From: Penicillus capitatus
Taxonomy: Eukaryota; Chlorophyta
DNA length: 64,000 bases
Assembly (NCBI GenBank): GCA_965649825.1
Contig: OZ287704.1
Coordinates: forward strand, 682,001-746,000
Reading direction: 5' to 3'
Shown: in pieces, positions 1-13,037 of the stretch
Layout: each line of letters opens with the position of its first letter
How positions within the stretch are numbered: position 1 is the stretch's first letter
Notes under the pieces: model-generated
Database searches by the model: none
Seen by the model: only the letters and a program-made list of their open reading frames with translations
Told to the model about the DNA's origin: nothing
Translations under genes and position numbers: made by a program

Positions 1-981
1 AGGAATGTGCGTGGCATCTTTACCGCCAGGAACACAACGATGTTGCTTATGGCTTAAATAAAGAAGAGGGATCGTTTAATGTGTGATGCCAAGCCGTCAA
101 ATGTGATCCGGTCTCACGCATAGATCGCGATATTCATCGCAGTGGAAGTGTTTTTGTCGTGTGTGTGTTGGGGACGACAATGGGGTGTTACAAGCAGCAT
201 CCATGTCCGAGCAATGGGGGTGAACTCTCCTGTAAATACAGAGCAACACCTGGTTCGGAATCGGTCTCCTGCCCACCACCGAAAGACAAAACGGACGCCA
301 TGCGGTCCCGCTCAAAGATGGAGGCAGTATGTGGACTGTGGTATTTTGGTTTGTATCGGGTCTCGTCTCAGGACAAAGCGCAGCAAGACGGATCATGTGT
401 TTCACACCGCGGTCGGCATTGCCATTTGGCATTCTCGATGCAGCGTGCATGGATTTAGAGGTCTGGTTGATGTCGCAGTACCTTCGGTCCCTCCTGACGA
501 TTGTGTTTCGACAAACGTATTATGTTTTGCAATTCAGATCTCCGGTCTGATATTCGTATGTTGGCCGCCCTGTTATTCTTTACCATCTTCATGTCATGTA
601 GCAACAATCTCAAACAGAATCTCAGCGTTTCATTCTTTGAGACGATCTCGACGCGATTCGTGACGACCATCAGACGGATACCGTTTTGTACAGTACTGTC
701 TATCGCGGCAGCTTCATTTGGAACATTGCCAATGCGTTGCTCATGTTTACTGACAGTTGATGATGCAAAACATCACACAAAATCTGTTCGACTGTATCAA
801 CATTGATCCGCACAGTCAGGACAACGAAGAACTGTTGTGTTAATAAAATGATAAAAACGGCCGGAAGAAGCAGGCCATGTGGAATGATGATGTTGATCAG
901 CCCCGCCCGATCGACATTCACATTCCGTTCGACTTTATACCGGAGAAGAGATTTTTAGCAGCAATAACGAAACACACATTT
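1..981. other. No confident gene; possible small minus-strand TM ORF
   Basis: I see no recognisable gene here. On the minus strand, about 830-921 encodes a hydrophobic stretch (LINIIIPHGLLLPAVFIILL) that looks like one membrane helix. It can be joined through a possible 88-nt intron to an open frame running left to about 455, but there is no good start codon and the downstream residues resemble no family I know. It lies 3' of the large beta-helix gene on the same strand, so part of it is probably that gene's 3' UTR. The plus-strand open frames look like random Cys/Arg-rich noise. Confidence 0.2.
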
Positions 982-3900
982 CTAGACGCTGGACGATTCC
1001 TTATTCAAAAGCGCAGACAGGGAAGCAACAGGTGCAGCAGGAGATGCGACATCCTCATTTATTGGCTGGTTATCTACTAGAGATCTCCAGTCAGAAAATA
1101 AACCGTATAGTTTAAAACAGAGGCTGAAAATGCCCATACTATTTTCGCTGGTTGTCATAGACGTTGTATGCGTTGTCTGTCGTTTCAGATCGAGGAACAA
1201 GTGAAGTCCGGCGTACAGACGATAGGAGATATAGAGTACAAAAACAGTATTTGTAACAAATGCAAAACTGCTTATAAAGGCACGGCCAAATGCAGAAGAT
1301 GCCGTGTCTTGCAATACGACGGCACAGTAAAACACAAGTGCGGAGGACATTAACGATACCGACTCGATGATATTAAGGTGAACAGCATTGTTAAAATTCA
1401 ACCACTTACGGGCGAGATGCGGCTGACGCAGTACATAGAAGACGCGTCCAGCGTACTCGGGTAGATTCTGGCACTTCTGTGGCGTCTTGAACGGCACGAA
1501 GATGGCTTGCAGTGCGAGAGACACCGTCAGGACTGCGGCACAGAGAGAGGCGTTAAGAGTCGGTGTCAGGTGCACGGTGAAGACCACGGCTGCGGCGATC
1601 AATGACTTTCGGGTAAGGATAACGGCCTCCCAGCAGACGGTATACCACTCACGTCGGTAAGCCTGATAGAGAAACCAGTATCTGGAGAGAAAGAGTGCGT
1701 TCGTTCGGTGCTTTCTGTTAAGCGGCAACCAGAGAACGATAAACACGATGCCGCCGAACGCAAGGATCAGACCGACAATGCCGACCACGACAAGAGGCAG
1801 ATGCGACTGTCGGAAGCACGTCAGCTCTGTATCTTCGGCCCAAACGCGTTTGCCGGTCACTTCGGTGGCATAGATGAGGTAGGGATGGTCTGAACGCACT
1901 TCCGTCTGCGGTTCTCCCTTCTTGACGCAGTTGATTGTCCTGAGCAGCTCCCGGACGATGTCGATATAGGAGAAGTGCATCGTGACGATAGAGACGACGA
2001 TGGCCATGGTAACAAAGCCCCGTCGGGTCAATTGGAAAGGCAGATCTGACGTTGTCGTTGCCCCGGCGCGAAATCTGAAATATAAACAGAGGAAGAGAGC
2101 GAAGAGGATGAGTGTCAGACCGACGGCAAAGGGCGAAACCAGTCGCATCCATAAAGCTGCAACGGATGCAGGAACGATGGTCCCATTGAAGCTGCACTCA
2201 AAGGGCGCCGTGACCAACGTTGCCAGCGATCCCACAAAGCAGCCTGACACAAAGGACCCACCGTCGCAGGTGCTTGGTGTTTTCGGCATTGTTATTACCC
2301 TCCATCTGCAGGAGGACTTTCAGCGGTCCACTCCACTTCGCTTGAAGACGAAGGGCGATGCCGGTCACTTGTAAATAGTTGATCAGAATCTAACGGCAAC
2401 ACGTGACGAAGCCATTCAGAACTCTATCGGTGTCACTTTTAGGGTTTCGGTCAGGAGAGCGGTGGTCACAAGCTGATGAACCGTCGCCGAATCAGCCGCA
2501 CCGCCGTTGAGCGCCGTCACGGAATCCCCTAAACACAGCACGCGCTTGACTGAGACAATGTACTTCTCTCTATGCACGTTGCGTACCCGTTCTCGCTGAA
2601 ACTGTCATAGTGTACTGTGTCGCAGAGTGAACAGACGACGGCGGCGCTGGATTTTTGGATGCCGCCATCTGCAGCTCATGTTTTGCCAAGGTTACCCGCG
2701 AGTTTGTCGATGACCAGGTGATGGCGCAGTTCGTGCCGATCAATAGAAACAGCCAAACGGCATTGAGGAACATCCGAAAGCCGCCTAGACCTTTGCTTTC
2801 CGGACAGGCGGCGCATTTCCCCGTGTAAGAATGGCCATATCCCGATTGACAGGATCCGCAGAATGGACCCGCGTATCCCTCGGCGCATTGCTCGTATTCC
2901 GGAAAGACAGGTCTCGGTGCTTGACCGTCGTTGTAGTCGACGAGCTTCTCCAAGTGCGTCTTCAGCGATGACACCTCTTCGTAGAATGCCTCGAGTTTCT
3001 GCTGTCGACCGTCGTAACGACAGGCGGATGGATAGATGCACTTGTAGAAGGCTGGGGAGAAAGGACCCGAATGCCAGAATCCGTCCAGCGGGACAAGCAT
3101 CGCTCCTCCGTGACAGACCGCATGCTCTTCGCAGCTCTCGCATTTTTCCAATGAGGCATCAAATCCATACTGACCCACGGGACACGGTCTGCAGACGTCC
3201 ACCTGTTCGACCTCTCCGGGGTAGCACTCTCGAGTGGAGATCGGAACATCGACGAACACGGATCTGTCGTATTCGCTGGCGATGGTCAAGACGCTCGTCT
3301 GGTTGATGCCCCATGCTCGTGTACCAGAGATTTCGACGACGCCGTTGACGGCGGTGTAAGTGTTGTCGCCGACGATAGCATCTGAGACCAGAACGACTTT
3401 CAGACTGGCATCTTCAATGCCTCGTGTGATTGTTGTGTTTAGGGCGTCTTTCACAAGGATACGCGGAGGACGGGTGCAAGATGCGTTGCCTTTGCAAGGC
3501 ACTCGTAAGCTCTCTCCACTGTTGACCGGTACAACTCTGTCCCATTCTTCAATCTCGAGTCTGACGGCTCTGGTTCCCACGTCGGCGCCAAGACGGCTGT
3601 CGCTATCAGTGATGACGTTGTCGGTAATACTGGTGCAAAACCGACGGGAGTCGTCTCCTTCTGTGCTCGACTGTAAGTGCGTGATGGGTACCCACTTCTC
3701 ATCGTCAGCGCCACAGGACGCCACGATGCCTCTCGGTACGGATGAGAACACACCGCCTGCAAACATGGCCCTGTTGCCGGTCACCGTCACGTTCTGAAAC
3801 TCAAAATGACGGCAGACATCGAATCCGATGGCAATTGGAAAACACGACAGCCTTCTGTCTTCGTTCCATGGAAGATCTGCCATCTGAGCCGAGACGCCAC

Positions 3901-6128
3901 CTAGATCAAAAGGCCCATCACGTGTTTTCTCGAGGGAAGGGGCGCACCTCCGACGACTGCTTCATTTTCTTTAATCAGGATGTTTTTGAATATCACTTCG
4001 ACGACGGCAAGTGGTCGCAGACTGACGAACGAAACACTCAGTCCTCCGCCGTTTCCTTCAATGGAGCGAGCGACTGAGTCCACTTCCGTCGCACGACTAC
4101 CGAAGCGAGTGGCGTCGAAAGGGGCAGGAGGATGATAGCGTCGAGATTCAGCACGGAAAGCCGCCATTTCTGGATCGGCCAGCAGTATTGCTCTGTTACC
4201 GATGAACGAGGCGTTTTCGATCTGCGCAGGGATCGGATGAGATCGCGATATCCATTTGGGAATCGCACCGTGCAAAGAAAAAGCGATGATTCGCCAACTT
4301 CGTAGAGCGCGCCGCCGCCAGTAGCGGCGATGTTGTTTCGGAAGACACTTGGCTGATCATCCGACGATGTCACTCTGACATTCGGCACTCCGAAAAACGC
4401 CACTCCTCCGCCGACCATGGCGCGATTGTCCTCTGCTACGATTCCGCGAAGGACGACGGAAGAGTCGCCATCCACATGAATGCCGCCTCCCGATCGATAG
4501 GACGTGTTGTTTCTGAGTAGGAGTCTCTCCAATTCCAGCATGCCTACGCAACACGCGTGCACGTCTGCTTTGGTCCTGCGTCGTGTTACGTGCCTGCACT
4601 CGAATAAATCCCGCCGCCAGTCATTCCAGTGTTGTTTTCTATGATGTTGTTGGCGGTATGGTTGTCCCGGGCACGGACAGACTTCAACACTGAGGATTCG
4701 GCAAAGAATGTACCTCCGTACATCGACGTGCTGTTTCGGAAAACGGAGTTCTCGAACGACAGTTGTGTGGAGGCCAATGCGACGGCGCCTCCGCCTGTTA
4801 AAGCGATGTTCCCGTCGAAACGACAGGAAAGAATCGAATGGCGTGACAGAGACGGACTTTTGGCACGCAGTCGGATAGCCCCGCCACGATATGCTTGGTT
4901 GCCCGAGAATGTCGTGTTCCTGAACGACCACACAGACAGAGCGATGTCGAGCGCCTCGAGTGCCAAAGCGCCTCCGTCGTTCGATTCTTGAGAACTGGAA
5001 GCCATCTTCCAAGCATTCGGCTGCGGTCCACAAAAAGCCATATTTCTTGCAAACTCAGAATCTTCGACGTCAAACAGATGCGATGCGCCGTGCCAAGTAC
5101 TCGGTGAATACACAACGAAAATGGCGCCGCCGCCGCCACAGCCGACGTTGTCTGAGAAATTAGACGAGGATATGAACGTCCTTCCCGGATTACTCGCAAA
5201 GAGAGCGCCGCCCGTCCCTATACTCTGAGCATTGCGGTTGGCGGCAAGGCCAAGAAGGTCGCCCAGGGATGTCGTTAGAGTAGCGGGTCCGTGAGCCTTG
5301 TTTTGCGTGAAGCTCGACTTCGTGATCCTCAAGCTGCCTTCGTGAGCATCGCTGGTGCAGACAGCACCGCCAGAAAGAGTGGCTTCGTTTTGGTCAAACG
5401 TGCATTTCTTGAGACCTATATCGGCATTCTGAGCAAAAATCGCTCCGCCTCGTTTTGCTTGGTTGTTTTCGAATCGACACCATTCGAAGCGAACCAGAGG
5501 TCGGACACACGAAGTCTCCATACATGCTTCCACCCGAACAGCTGCGCCGACCATGTCATCCTCGACGCTTCCGTTATCAACAAAATCGACGCGCTCAAAA
5601 GCGACCTGCCGTTTACGCTTCGTGATCCTTCGTCCGACGTCAACAACGATCGCCGAATGACCACGACACCCAGTGAGACGCAAAAAGGCGACTGTCGTTT
5701 CGCCTTCTCTACGAGGCACACACAACTTTGCTTTCTATACCAAGAGAGATACCGAGCTTACCTGATGACAATTGCTGGTTCGTTGCCGTTCCCTGGACAG
5801 CGCAGTACCGTCATCTTTTCCTGTACCCCTTCAATACTGACTCCGCGTTCATTGAGAAATAAGGTTCTTGTGAGAACGATCTCGGTCGTGTTTACGAGCA
5901 CTCTCCCTCCGTTCCGCAGTCCGCGAACGGCATCGTGGAGTTCCTCCTCCGTGCGAACGACGACCGCTTCCTCAGCGCTACGGGAGATGGGTCTTTGTTT
6001 TTGACACAGTACTAAGCACAAAAAACATAAGTACCGCTGCGTTGGTTAGGATGGGTACTCGACGACTCACCGCTCTGCTTTTTGAGAAGGAGGATGAGCA
6101 CAACTGAGAAGACGATTCGAATTCGCAT
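982..6128 (-). CDS. Large beta-helix, Cys-rich, multi-pass membrane surface protein
   Basis: The protein is about 1,550 residues from nine or so exons. ATG 6128 begins a signal-like hydrophobic N terminus. The next ~750 residues repeat units of the form GGAI/GGAL followed by an F-x-N/D-N-x-A pattern, as in right-handed parallel beta-helix (polymorphic outer membrane protein-like) ectodomains. A Cys-rich block follows (3,200-2,800, CRPCPVGQYG, CHGGAM, CGSCQSGYG), then at least six hydrophobic helices (2,760-1,000) with the LINYLQVTGIALRL segment typical of such receptor-like proteins in protists. Introns I could place: 6012-6070, 5709-5761, 4544-4599, 4222-4268, 3901-3947, 2529-2586, 2390-2436 and 2244-2298; three are exactly 47 nt. 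The architecture suggests cell-surface adhesion or sensing, but ligand and function are unknown. The 2529-2586 intron could be shorter at its 3' end. Confidence 0.75.
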
Positions 6129-6872
6129 CTTTGGGTATAACGCCAGAGTGAACCGAGTACACAGCAAGCTGCGAAATGTGGCAGTTAAGGCCTCCGTAGA
6201 ATTTGGAGAAAACGCAAAACGCGAGACACCAGTTTGTGAGTGAACGAACGCACAGCTTCGCGTTTTAATGCCAAAACTCCATGCGGAATCTCAAGGCAGA
6301 CATAAAACGTACTGCAGATGATTGTCCTGCGTTTCTCGAATGCCCTGTCGGATGTCGTGATGTTCATGAACTGCAGACGAAGTTCATTTTCTGACCGACA
6401 TCGATGCGAAGCCAACCTTCTGAAAGACACGTAACACCTGTGCAATGAGACGTTCAACATGGACGAACAACGACCTTATTTGAAAGGCCTTTTGCACGAC
6501 AGTGATACTCATATTGCCACCAACGAGACACAGCTCAACAACTCGAGAAAACACTACTCCACGTATGCAATAGAAAGATCCCAGTTGCGATCGGCTTCGA
6601 CATGCTTGGTCGCTTCACAGAGTTCACACACAGAATCGAAATCTACGCTCTGATTGTCGGTCACGTGCTGTGATGCGTGTCTCCCTCGCATCGAGCATTT
6701 AACGAGACGTGTCTCTCCTCTTGACGGTCTAGAAGTGTTCTAGACACCGCCTTTATGATCCCCTAACGTGTCCCTGTCTATTCAAGGTGAGCGAGACATC
6801 TTTGTTCATCTCCTCACATGCCACTGGCAGAAGGAGCTTCTAATCCATGAATGATCATTATCTCTATTCATC
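6129..6872. promoter_or_regulatory. Divergent intergenic region between surface protein and SEC8
   Basis: This 744-bp gap separates two divergent starts (ATG 6128 minus, ATG 6873 plus), so it must hold both promoters and 5' UTRs. I see no coding potential beyond short open frames and no clear TATA box. Both strands carry AT-richer patches near 6770-6870. Confidence 0.4.
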
Positions 6873-9800
6873 ATGACGACGCGACTCTTTACCAAAGAGA
6901 CTGGGGGTGTGGATTGGAGTCACGTTGACAGAGAACTCGACAGTCTTCCTTCCGATCTTCGCACTCCTCGTTTCGACGCCCTGAAGCATGTCGTCGAGAT
7001 TCTTTCGGCAGTCGACCCAAAGGACCTTGTCGAGGAACTCACTGCGTCGAAAAATCGACTGGAGTCGCTCATTGACAGCGTAGTCGATGTCTACCACAAC
7101 GGTTTCAATCTCGCTATCCAGAACTACTCAAAAATCCTGCAGCTATTCTCCGAGTCCAGAGAGCAGGCAGGTTGCTTCTGGGATGTGACGTGCACAGAGC
7201 TCTGTCTATCAGGTGGACAGCATACAGCTCGCGTTGAATGAAACGAGACGACGACTCGGTGCCCAGAATCTCTCTTTGGAGACACACTGGCAGCGAAGTG
7301 TGAAGTTTGATACCATTTGCAAAATCCTATCGGATGTGGAATCGGTTACGGCCATCCCGGCAGAGGTATCCATCGCGTGACAGAACGGACCACCACACTT
7401 GTGTGTTCGTACAGATCGATGCATGTCAGGCTCATCGCGACTGGCCCAACGCCGCAAATCTATTAGTCGATGCCTGTCACAAGATGACCCGAAAGGAGCT
7501 TGAAAAAATCAAAGGCCTCAGCAAAATCAAGGTGATCCGTTTCTGTATCGAAAAGGAGAAGAGATCGACATCCAGGATGATCTCTGCACGAGGTGGAAGA
7601 TGGTTCAGACACAGATCGCGTCCGACATCGAACGCATCATCTTTGAGAATGAAGTGTGGATTGGTCGCTTTGCTCCTGGCAATGTTCTGTTCTAGGCATT
7701 CTGTTTTGATGTGGATGATGACCCGACACCTTCAACGACGCCATCTAAGCTTGCCATAAAGCGACTGAGTAGTGTCCATGCCGCTGGCAATACGCCAAGA
7801 CACACGCGTTATCCGAGCGCCTTTAGCGCTGGAACACCAAATACTGATGGGTGTTGCTATCCGACCCGTACCAGTACATTATCGCAGTCTTTCCGCCGCC
7901 ATTTTCCGCACAAGACAACGGAAGGGACATCGACTGCCGCTGCACCTTCGAAGAGAGTGAATTTTTCTGTGGAATCCCTGATTGATTGTATGGGGCGCTT
8001 GGGGAGTCTGCCTGAGTTTAAGGAGAGCCTGAGGAGGAGTCTGAGTTCCAGATTGAAGTCAGCCATCGTGGCTGTCACTCAGGCGGTCAAACAGAAGAAG
8101 GGAGCAGCACAGGACGCATCTGCTTTTGGTCCGCAGGCTTCGACCAAAACGAATCTGAGTCTATCTATTCCACCCTCCATCGCACGGATCTCCGAGGATC
8201 TCCTCTCCGAGCTGTGCAAACGTGTTCAAGTCATCCTCTACAATCTCTTTGGCGTTTTGAAGATTGTCTCTTTACGAGATGAACATCTGAACACGTCAGA
8301 GGTAAAGAATGGCGAAAGGAAACACGCTACACGTCTGGGTGTAGGTGTGGTTTTTGAGAAACTATTTCTTACAGGATGCTGAAGGTGATGAATCGCCTCT
8401 TCCCCCACAGATCAACGCACCCCGAAAAGAGAGTAAGAAGGGAGCACTCGAAGACAACCCCCAGCAAATGCCACTGCGTTTCATGACTGGCAGTAACCGC
8501 ACCTTCGAATCGGGAGCACAAAACAACGGTGTGCATCTAGGTGAATACTTGGACGCAGCCTGTCTGGATGCCTGGAACATCGTGCAGGATGAATTTGTGC
8601 AGATCATTGCGGAGATGCTGAACGTCCCTCTGCAACAGGCAAGCTGTCTGTCCATCACGAGCCATCGATACCGAGCACGCAACCTGATTTAGGTGGATCC
8701 GAGAGACATGTCCGATACGATGGCGGGCGTATGGCTCAAGAGATTGGACGAGAACAAGGGCTCTGGCATTACCAAAGCGTCACGGACGCGTTCTGGTACT
8801 CTCTCTGAGCGCAAGTCACGACTGACCTTCTCATTCGGCATTGATCTGGAACAAGATATCGATGCAAAGGCCAGAGGAGGCAAGATGGACATTCCCTTTC
8901 GAATATCCAAAGGTTGTGTTGACAGGGTACAGTCCGAGCAAGAAAGAGGCTTCCTATACGAAGCACATCCAGGAGGTGCTGAATGGTTCAGGTGGAACGT
9001 ATCTCGCACCGATTGTGTACAAGGCTATTTCTGATTTCCTATCGGCAACGCGCATACGGATCCTAACGGTGCGCCTTACAGAATCAATCAGGGCATATCT
9101 TTGCTGCAGATTATGCGCGAATTTGAATCGGCGACTTCAGTTTCGGTACTCGAGTCGAGTAAATCGCTGGCGGAAGGAGGTCAGAGACTCAAATCCTTTC
9201 TGGAGAAATACGTCATGGAGACATTTCTTTCTCAGGTTTGCTAAAAATGTGTTGGATGGGACACCGAGTGCCTGTTGCAGGTATGGGTCGATTTTAGAGG
9301 CCGTGTTACGGCAGCCATGGAAGATCCGGAAGCATTCAGACCTCAGATTCGTGCTCGTCCGGGGACCTCTCGAAAACATGATGGTACGGTTAGAGTTATG
9401 CACACGATTGACACCTCGCTACCCTGCTAGATGGTCTCGTTTTGCGTGCTGCCACCGTTGCCGACAAGATGGTGAGGGAAGTCATGGGCTGGGCAGTGTG
9501 CATGCCACCCTTCGCTTCCTCCCTCACAGGCGTCGTCGAGAATATCCTTGGCCGAGTACAAGATGCATTCTTTACGAATATCACGCAGACACTGGGCAAC
9601 ACTGTATCTGGAAAGCACGCTCTGAATCAGGAAATGGCTCTGCTTATGAGTCTCGAATCTGATGCGGAGCACATCGCAGGTCAGTCCCTTCCCTTCACTA
9701 TCATTGAAGGACTGGGCGCTGTGTAGACCCTGCCAGGTTTTCCATTGTGAGTGCAGGCGAGCCGCTGGATCCCGCTGCCTGTCCTTCTCCCTTTTCCCAG

Positions 9801-10855
9801 GGATCCATCGAGAGCGAATTGGCCGAAAGAGAGGTCCTCTCTGCCGTGCTGCACGAAGTTCCCATCGCTGTCGATTCTCTGCTTGCTCGTCCAGGCCATT
9901 TCTGGAGACTGGTAACACTGGCCTCTCTGAGCGGCAGCTTGGACTTCATCGCAAAATGCGTTCTTGAGATCTCTAACGCCTCCGAAGTCATCGGCAGTCC
10001 AACAAACTCAGCAGAACCTTTCCGCACATCCTCCCGATCTAAACGGCATCAGAGACGCAGCAGCGGCGTGGGCAACTGGGAAGGTCTCTCCACGAGTCTC
10101 TCCATGATCATCGATCGCTACCGCTCCCTCTCAGGTAATCTCTACTGCTTTCTTTAGGCCTCGTGATCAACATTTTCGTAGGGATCTGCATCCGGGCACT
10201 TCGATTGGAGATGATATCGCTGTGCGTTCATCACTTGGGTGAGTTATCGGAGTGTTCGCATGTCTGTGACGACGAAGAGCAAAAGGAGATCCCCTTCTTC
10301 GTTGGCGCTTTGATCCGAAATGCAGCCCGGGCACAGGAGGAGATTCAGCCACACCTGTCGCCGGAGAAGCTGCGTTACGTGACGAATGTTCTCCCAAGTG
10401 CCTGTGCCACGACGATGGTTGCTCTACTGCCGACGTTTCGTGAGATCAATCCCACAGGAATGGACCGTATCCAGCGCATTCTCGCTGTCTTGAAGCCGGC
10501 GATGACGATGCTTTTGGGAGAAGGCAGCGCCGTCGAACGGCAAAAGCTCTTTGAGCATGCACAGACATACTACACCTTGCTCTCTCTGAATCCCTACGAT
10601 CTAGTGGATGCCGTACGGAGACGACCGGCGAGATTTACAGTGAGAGAACTCAAAGCTCTGTTGGAGATTCACGTGCCAGGTACAGGCCGATACTCGCAAG
10701 AAGAGCACATCTCAGAGAGTTGCTGTGTAGGAAGGAGAGTCATGGAGGTGCACTTCAACGAGATCGAATCCCTGACAGAACAAACGATGGAGGCGAGATT
10801 AAAGAAGCTTCAGCAAATGAACTTGAAACGCAATCGAGCTCTGATACGTCACTGA
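6873..10855 (+). CDS. SEC8: Exocyst complex component Sec8 (EXOC4)
   Basis: Sec8 is a subunit of the octameric exocyst that tethers secretory vesicles to the plasma membrane. The N-terminal part carries the family core (GFNLAIQNYSKILQLFSESR, then a coiled-coil-like helix ending near RLGAQNLSLETHW). The middle has the helical-repeat segment with FRPQIRARPGT and MVREVMGWAVCMPPFASSL, and the C-terminal part is helical (YYTLLSLNPYDLVDAV). At least 12 short introns interrupt it. Examples are 7366-7414 (49 nt), 47-nt introns starting near 9381, 9681 and 10135, and two that fit only with a GC donor (7167-7212 and about 8638-8692). The stretch 8,920-9,100 was hard to join and may hide one or two more introns. 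The family call is firm; exact exon limits in the middle are not. Confidence 0.85.
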
Positions 10856-11690
10856 CTTTACTGACCATCGTAAAGCAACATCGCCATGTGGCCGGCCAAA
10901 CATGCAATCCACGATCCTGTAGTGAAACGTGACATCTGTGTCTCTGTAGCTTGACATTTCACTTTAAATGTGTACTAGACGGCGAGAGTTCTCGCGAGAT
11001 AAGTCGTGTGCCCTTCTGTAAGGAGCTGACTTTTGGAGGAATCGACTGGCTTCATCTTCCTGGTGAGATGAAACCGCCTTCAACGGGTTCTGCTGGAATA
11101 TAATACAGAAACGCATAGCGTGTTCCTTTGCAAGTTGACCAGAGGCTCTTGTCGTTCGATTCTTACATCTCTCTGGCAGACAACGACGAATTTTCTGTCA
11201 TTCTGCGACACCTCATTCTCCTTATGGAGAATTCAGAATCCACTTTGGATATTATGGTCTGGCTTTGTGTATCTAAGTATCGCTGCCAAACGCAATGGAC
11301 TCTACCCTGTGAACGCTTCAAATCAATAATAGTCCGTTGGCGGCTGCTACGGTTTCGGACACGGTGCTGTCTGTTACAGTTTAGCTAACAATGAAGCTCA
11401 CCAGACTCACGTGTCATAGATACAGCCCTGATTTCGGAGTGCCAGAAGTGAATGACGTCGACATATGCTGGCTGTGAATGGACAGTTAATGCGTTCAGCC
11501 ATAACGGGTTTACTGTTCAGTCACCCAAAACCACAAGTTTCTCTTAAACAAAGACCGATCGTCGTCGGAGAATTCTCTGTTAACGCCGATACAACTCAAC
11601 ATCACGCGTGTTTCCATCGATGCTGTCTTTTCACTTCGCTTCAGGACAGCAGTATCATCCCCTGTTTGCCGAATCGGCGCTGAAACTGAA
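10856..11690. other. Intergenic region between SEC8 and lipase
   Basis: This 835-bp gap lies downstream of SEC8 and upstream of the lipase ATG. The short open frames (for example 11120-11388) have no family signature and no intron pattern joining them to neighbours. GAATATAATA near 11094 is the only TATA-like string, but it is about 600 bp from the lipase start. I found no tRNA-like T-loop. Confidence 0.4.
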
Positions 11691-12877
11691 ATGCTTTTTC
11701 CAAATCGACGCCGGGACATGGCTGCAAAAACTCTCTCTTCTCTCTGTTTTCTTTTCGTTCTTTTCTGGAGTCCTTTGACTGAAGGTAAGGTTACTGAAGT
11801 GGCATCAGCTTTGGCGCACGTTTCTATGCAGCGAACCACATCGGAAAGCTGGGATTGTTTCCCGAAAACGGAGACATGAAATCTGAAGGGTAAGGATTCA
11901 ATCGCCTCGAGTGCGTTACTACACGGAGCGGTGTTTTCCATAGGCTTTGGACAGTTTTCGGTCGTGCTGGAGCGAATATGGCCAGAGGCGTATTTTCGCG
12001 AAAATCGAGGGGTCCCAGAATCCCCATGAAGACACAGAAACGCGTGGACCTCAATGTCGCCAAGGCGCTCGCAGAACTCGTGAGCGTCTCCTACTGCCAT
12101 GACCTGACAGCTGTGGCCAATTGGTCCTGCACTCGATGCGAACGGCAGCCCAACTTCGTTCTGACCGAGATCGTGCAAAACTCAACGTGGAATGTGCTTG
12201 GCTACGCGGGGTACTATGAGCCGCTGAAAGCAAAGATGCTCATTTTCAGAGGCACTCACGGTAGAGATTTTAAAAACTGGGTCGAAAACTTCAAAGCCCA
12301 ACAGCATCATGTCCGATTTGAACTCACGCTTCCGGGATTCGAAGACGTTCGTGTGCACAACGGATTTAGTCGTATCTGGAATATCCCGTTCAAGAATTCT
12401 GTTCTGACAGCCATGAAGCATTTGGAGGAAATCTATGGGAAAGACGGACCGCTCTACATTGCAGGGCATTCTGCTGGCGGCGCAACAGCACAGCTAGCCG
12501 CCGCAACTATTGCACTCGTCATGGAATACGATGACATTCATCTCTACACATTTGGATCCCCTCGAGTGGGAAACTTGCCCTTCGCTATGATGCTGTCAAG
12601 TCTCGTGAAAGAAAGCTGGAGATTCACACACAACAAAGACATCGTGCCCACATTGCCTTGGATGACTATGGGATTCTGGCACACCGCTCAGGAAGTCTTT
12701 CAACAAGAGAAAGCCGTTTTGCACAGCCATCACATCACAAACTATCATGTCTGTGATGGGACAGGCGAAGATCCCAAAGGACACAACTCGATGTGTCGCT
12801 TTGGCTTCGGCTGCAACAGTGTGAATGACCATTACTTCTACCTCAACACGATCATGGAAAACGATGGAACATGTTGA
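11691..12877 (+). CDS. Secreted class 3 lipase-like alpha/beta hydrolase
   Basis: This is a fungal-type class 3 lipase fold expected to hydrolyse acyl esters of lipids. ATG 11691 opens a hydrophobic N terminus ([13 protein letters not shown]) that looks like a signal peptide. Two short introns follow, each starting with GTAAGG (47 nt near 11785, 54 nt near 11890), and their phases join cleanly to the long last exon. The nucleophile elbow is GHSAGG (preceded by LYIAG), the oxyanion region is IFRGTHG, and [12 protein letters not shown] supplies the likely catalytic Asp. His residues near [10 protein letters not shown] are candidates for the third catalytic residue. The C terminus is Cys-rich (CRFGFGC), consistent with a secreted disulphide-bonded enzyme. 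Length after splicing is about 360 residues, normal for the family. Substrate cannot be read from sequence. Confidence 0.85.
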
Positions 12878-13037
12878 TTCTGCTGAAGTGGATGGATGGA
12901 TGGATCATGCATGCGCTCTATATGTGTTTGTTTGTACGATCGAAGAGTATTCTGAAAAGACGTTATCTAGATTTAACTCCTCTTCGGTTTGTACGTTCGT
13001 GCATTCGCGATTCGGTCTTGTTTTCTTCGTTGCGACC

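Noticed and set aside
4357-4599. Frameshift or pseudogene in the beta-helix gene near 4590
   Set aside because: A 56-nt GT-AG intron (4544-4599) restores the reading frame and the repeat pattern.
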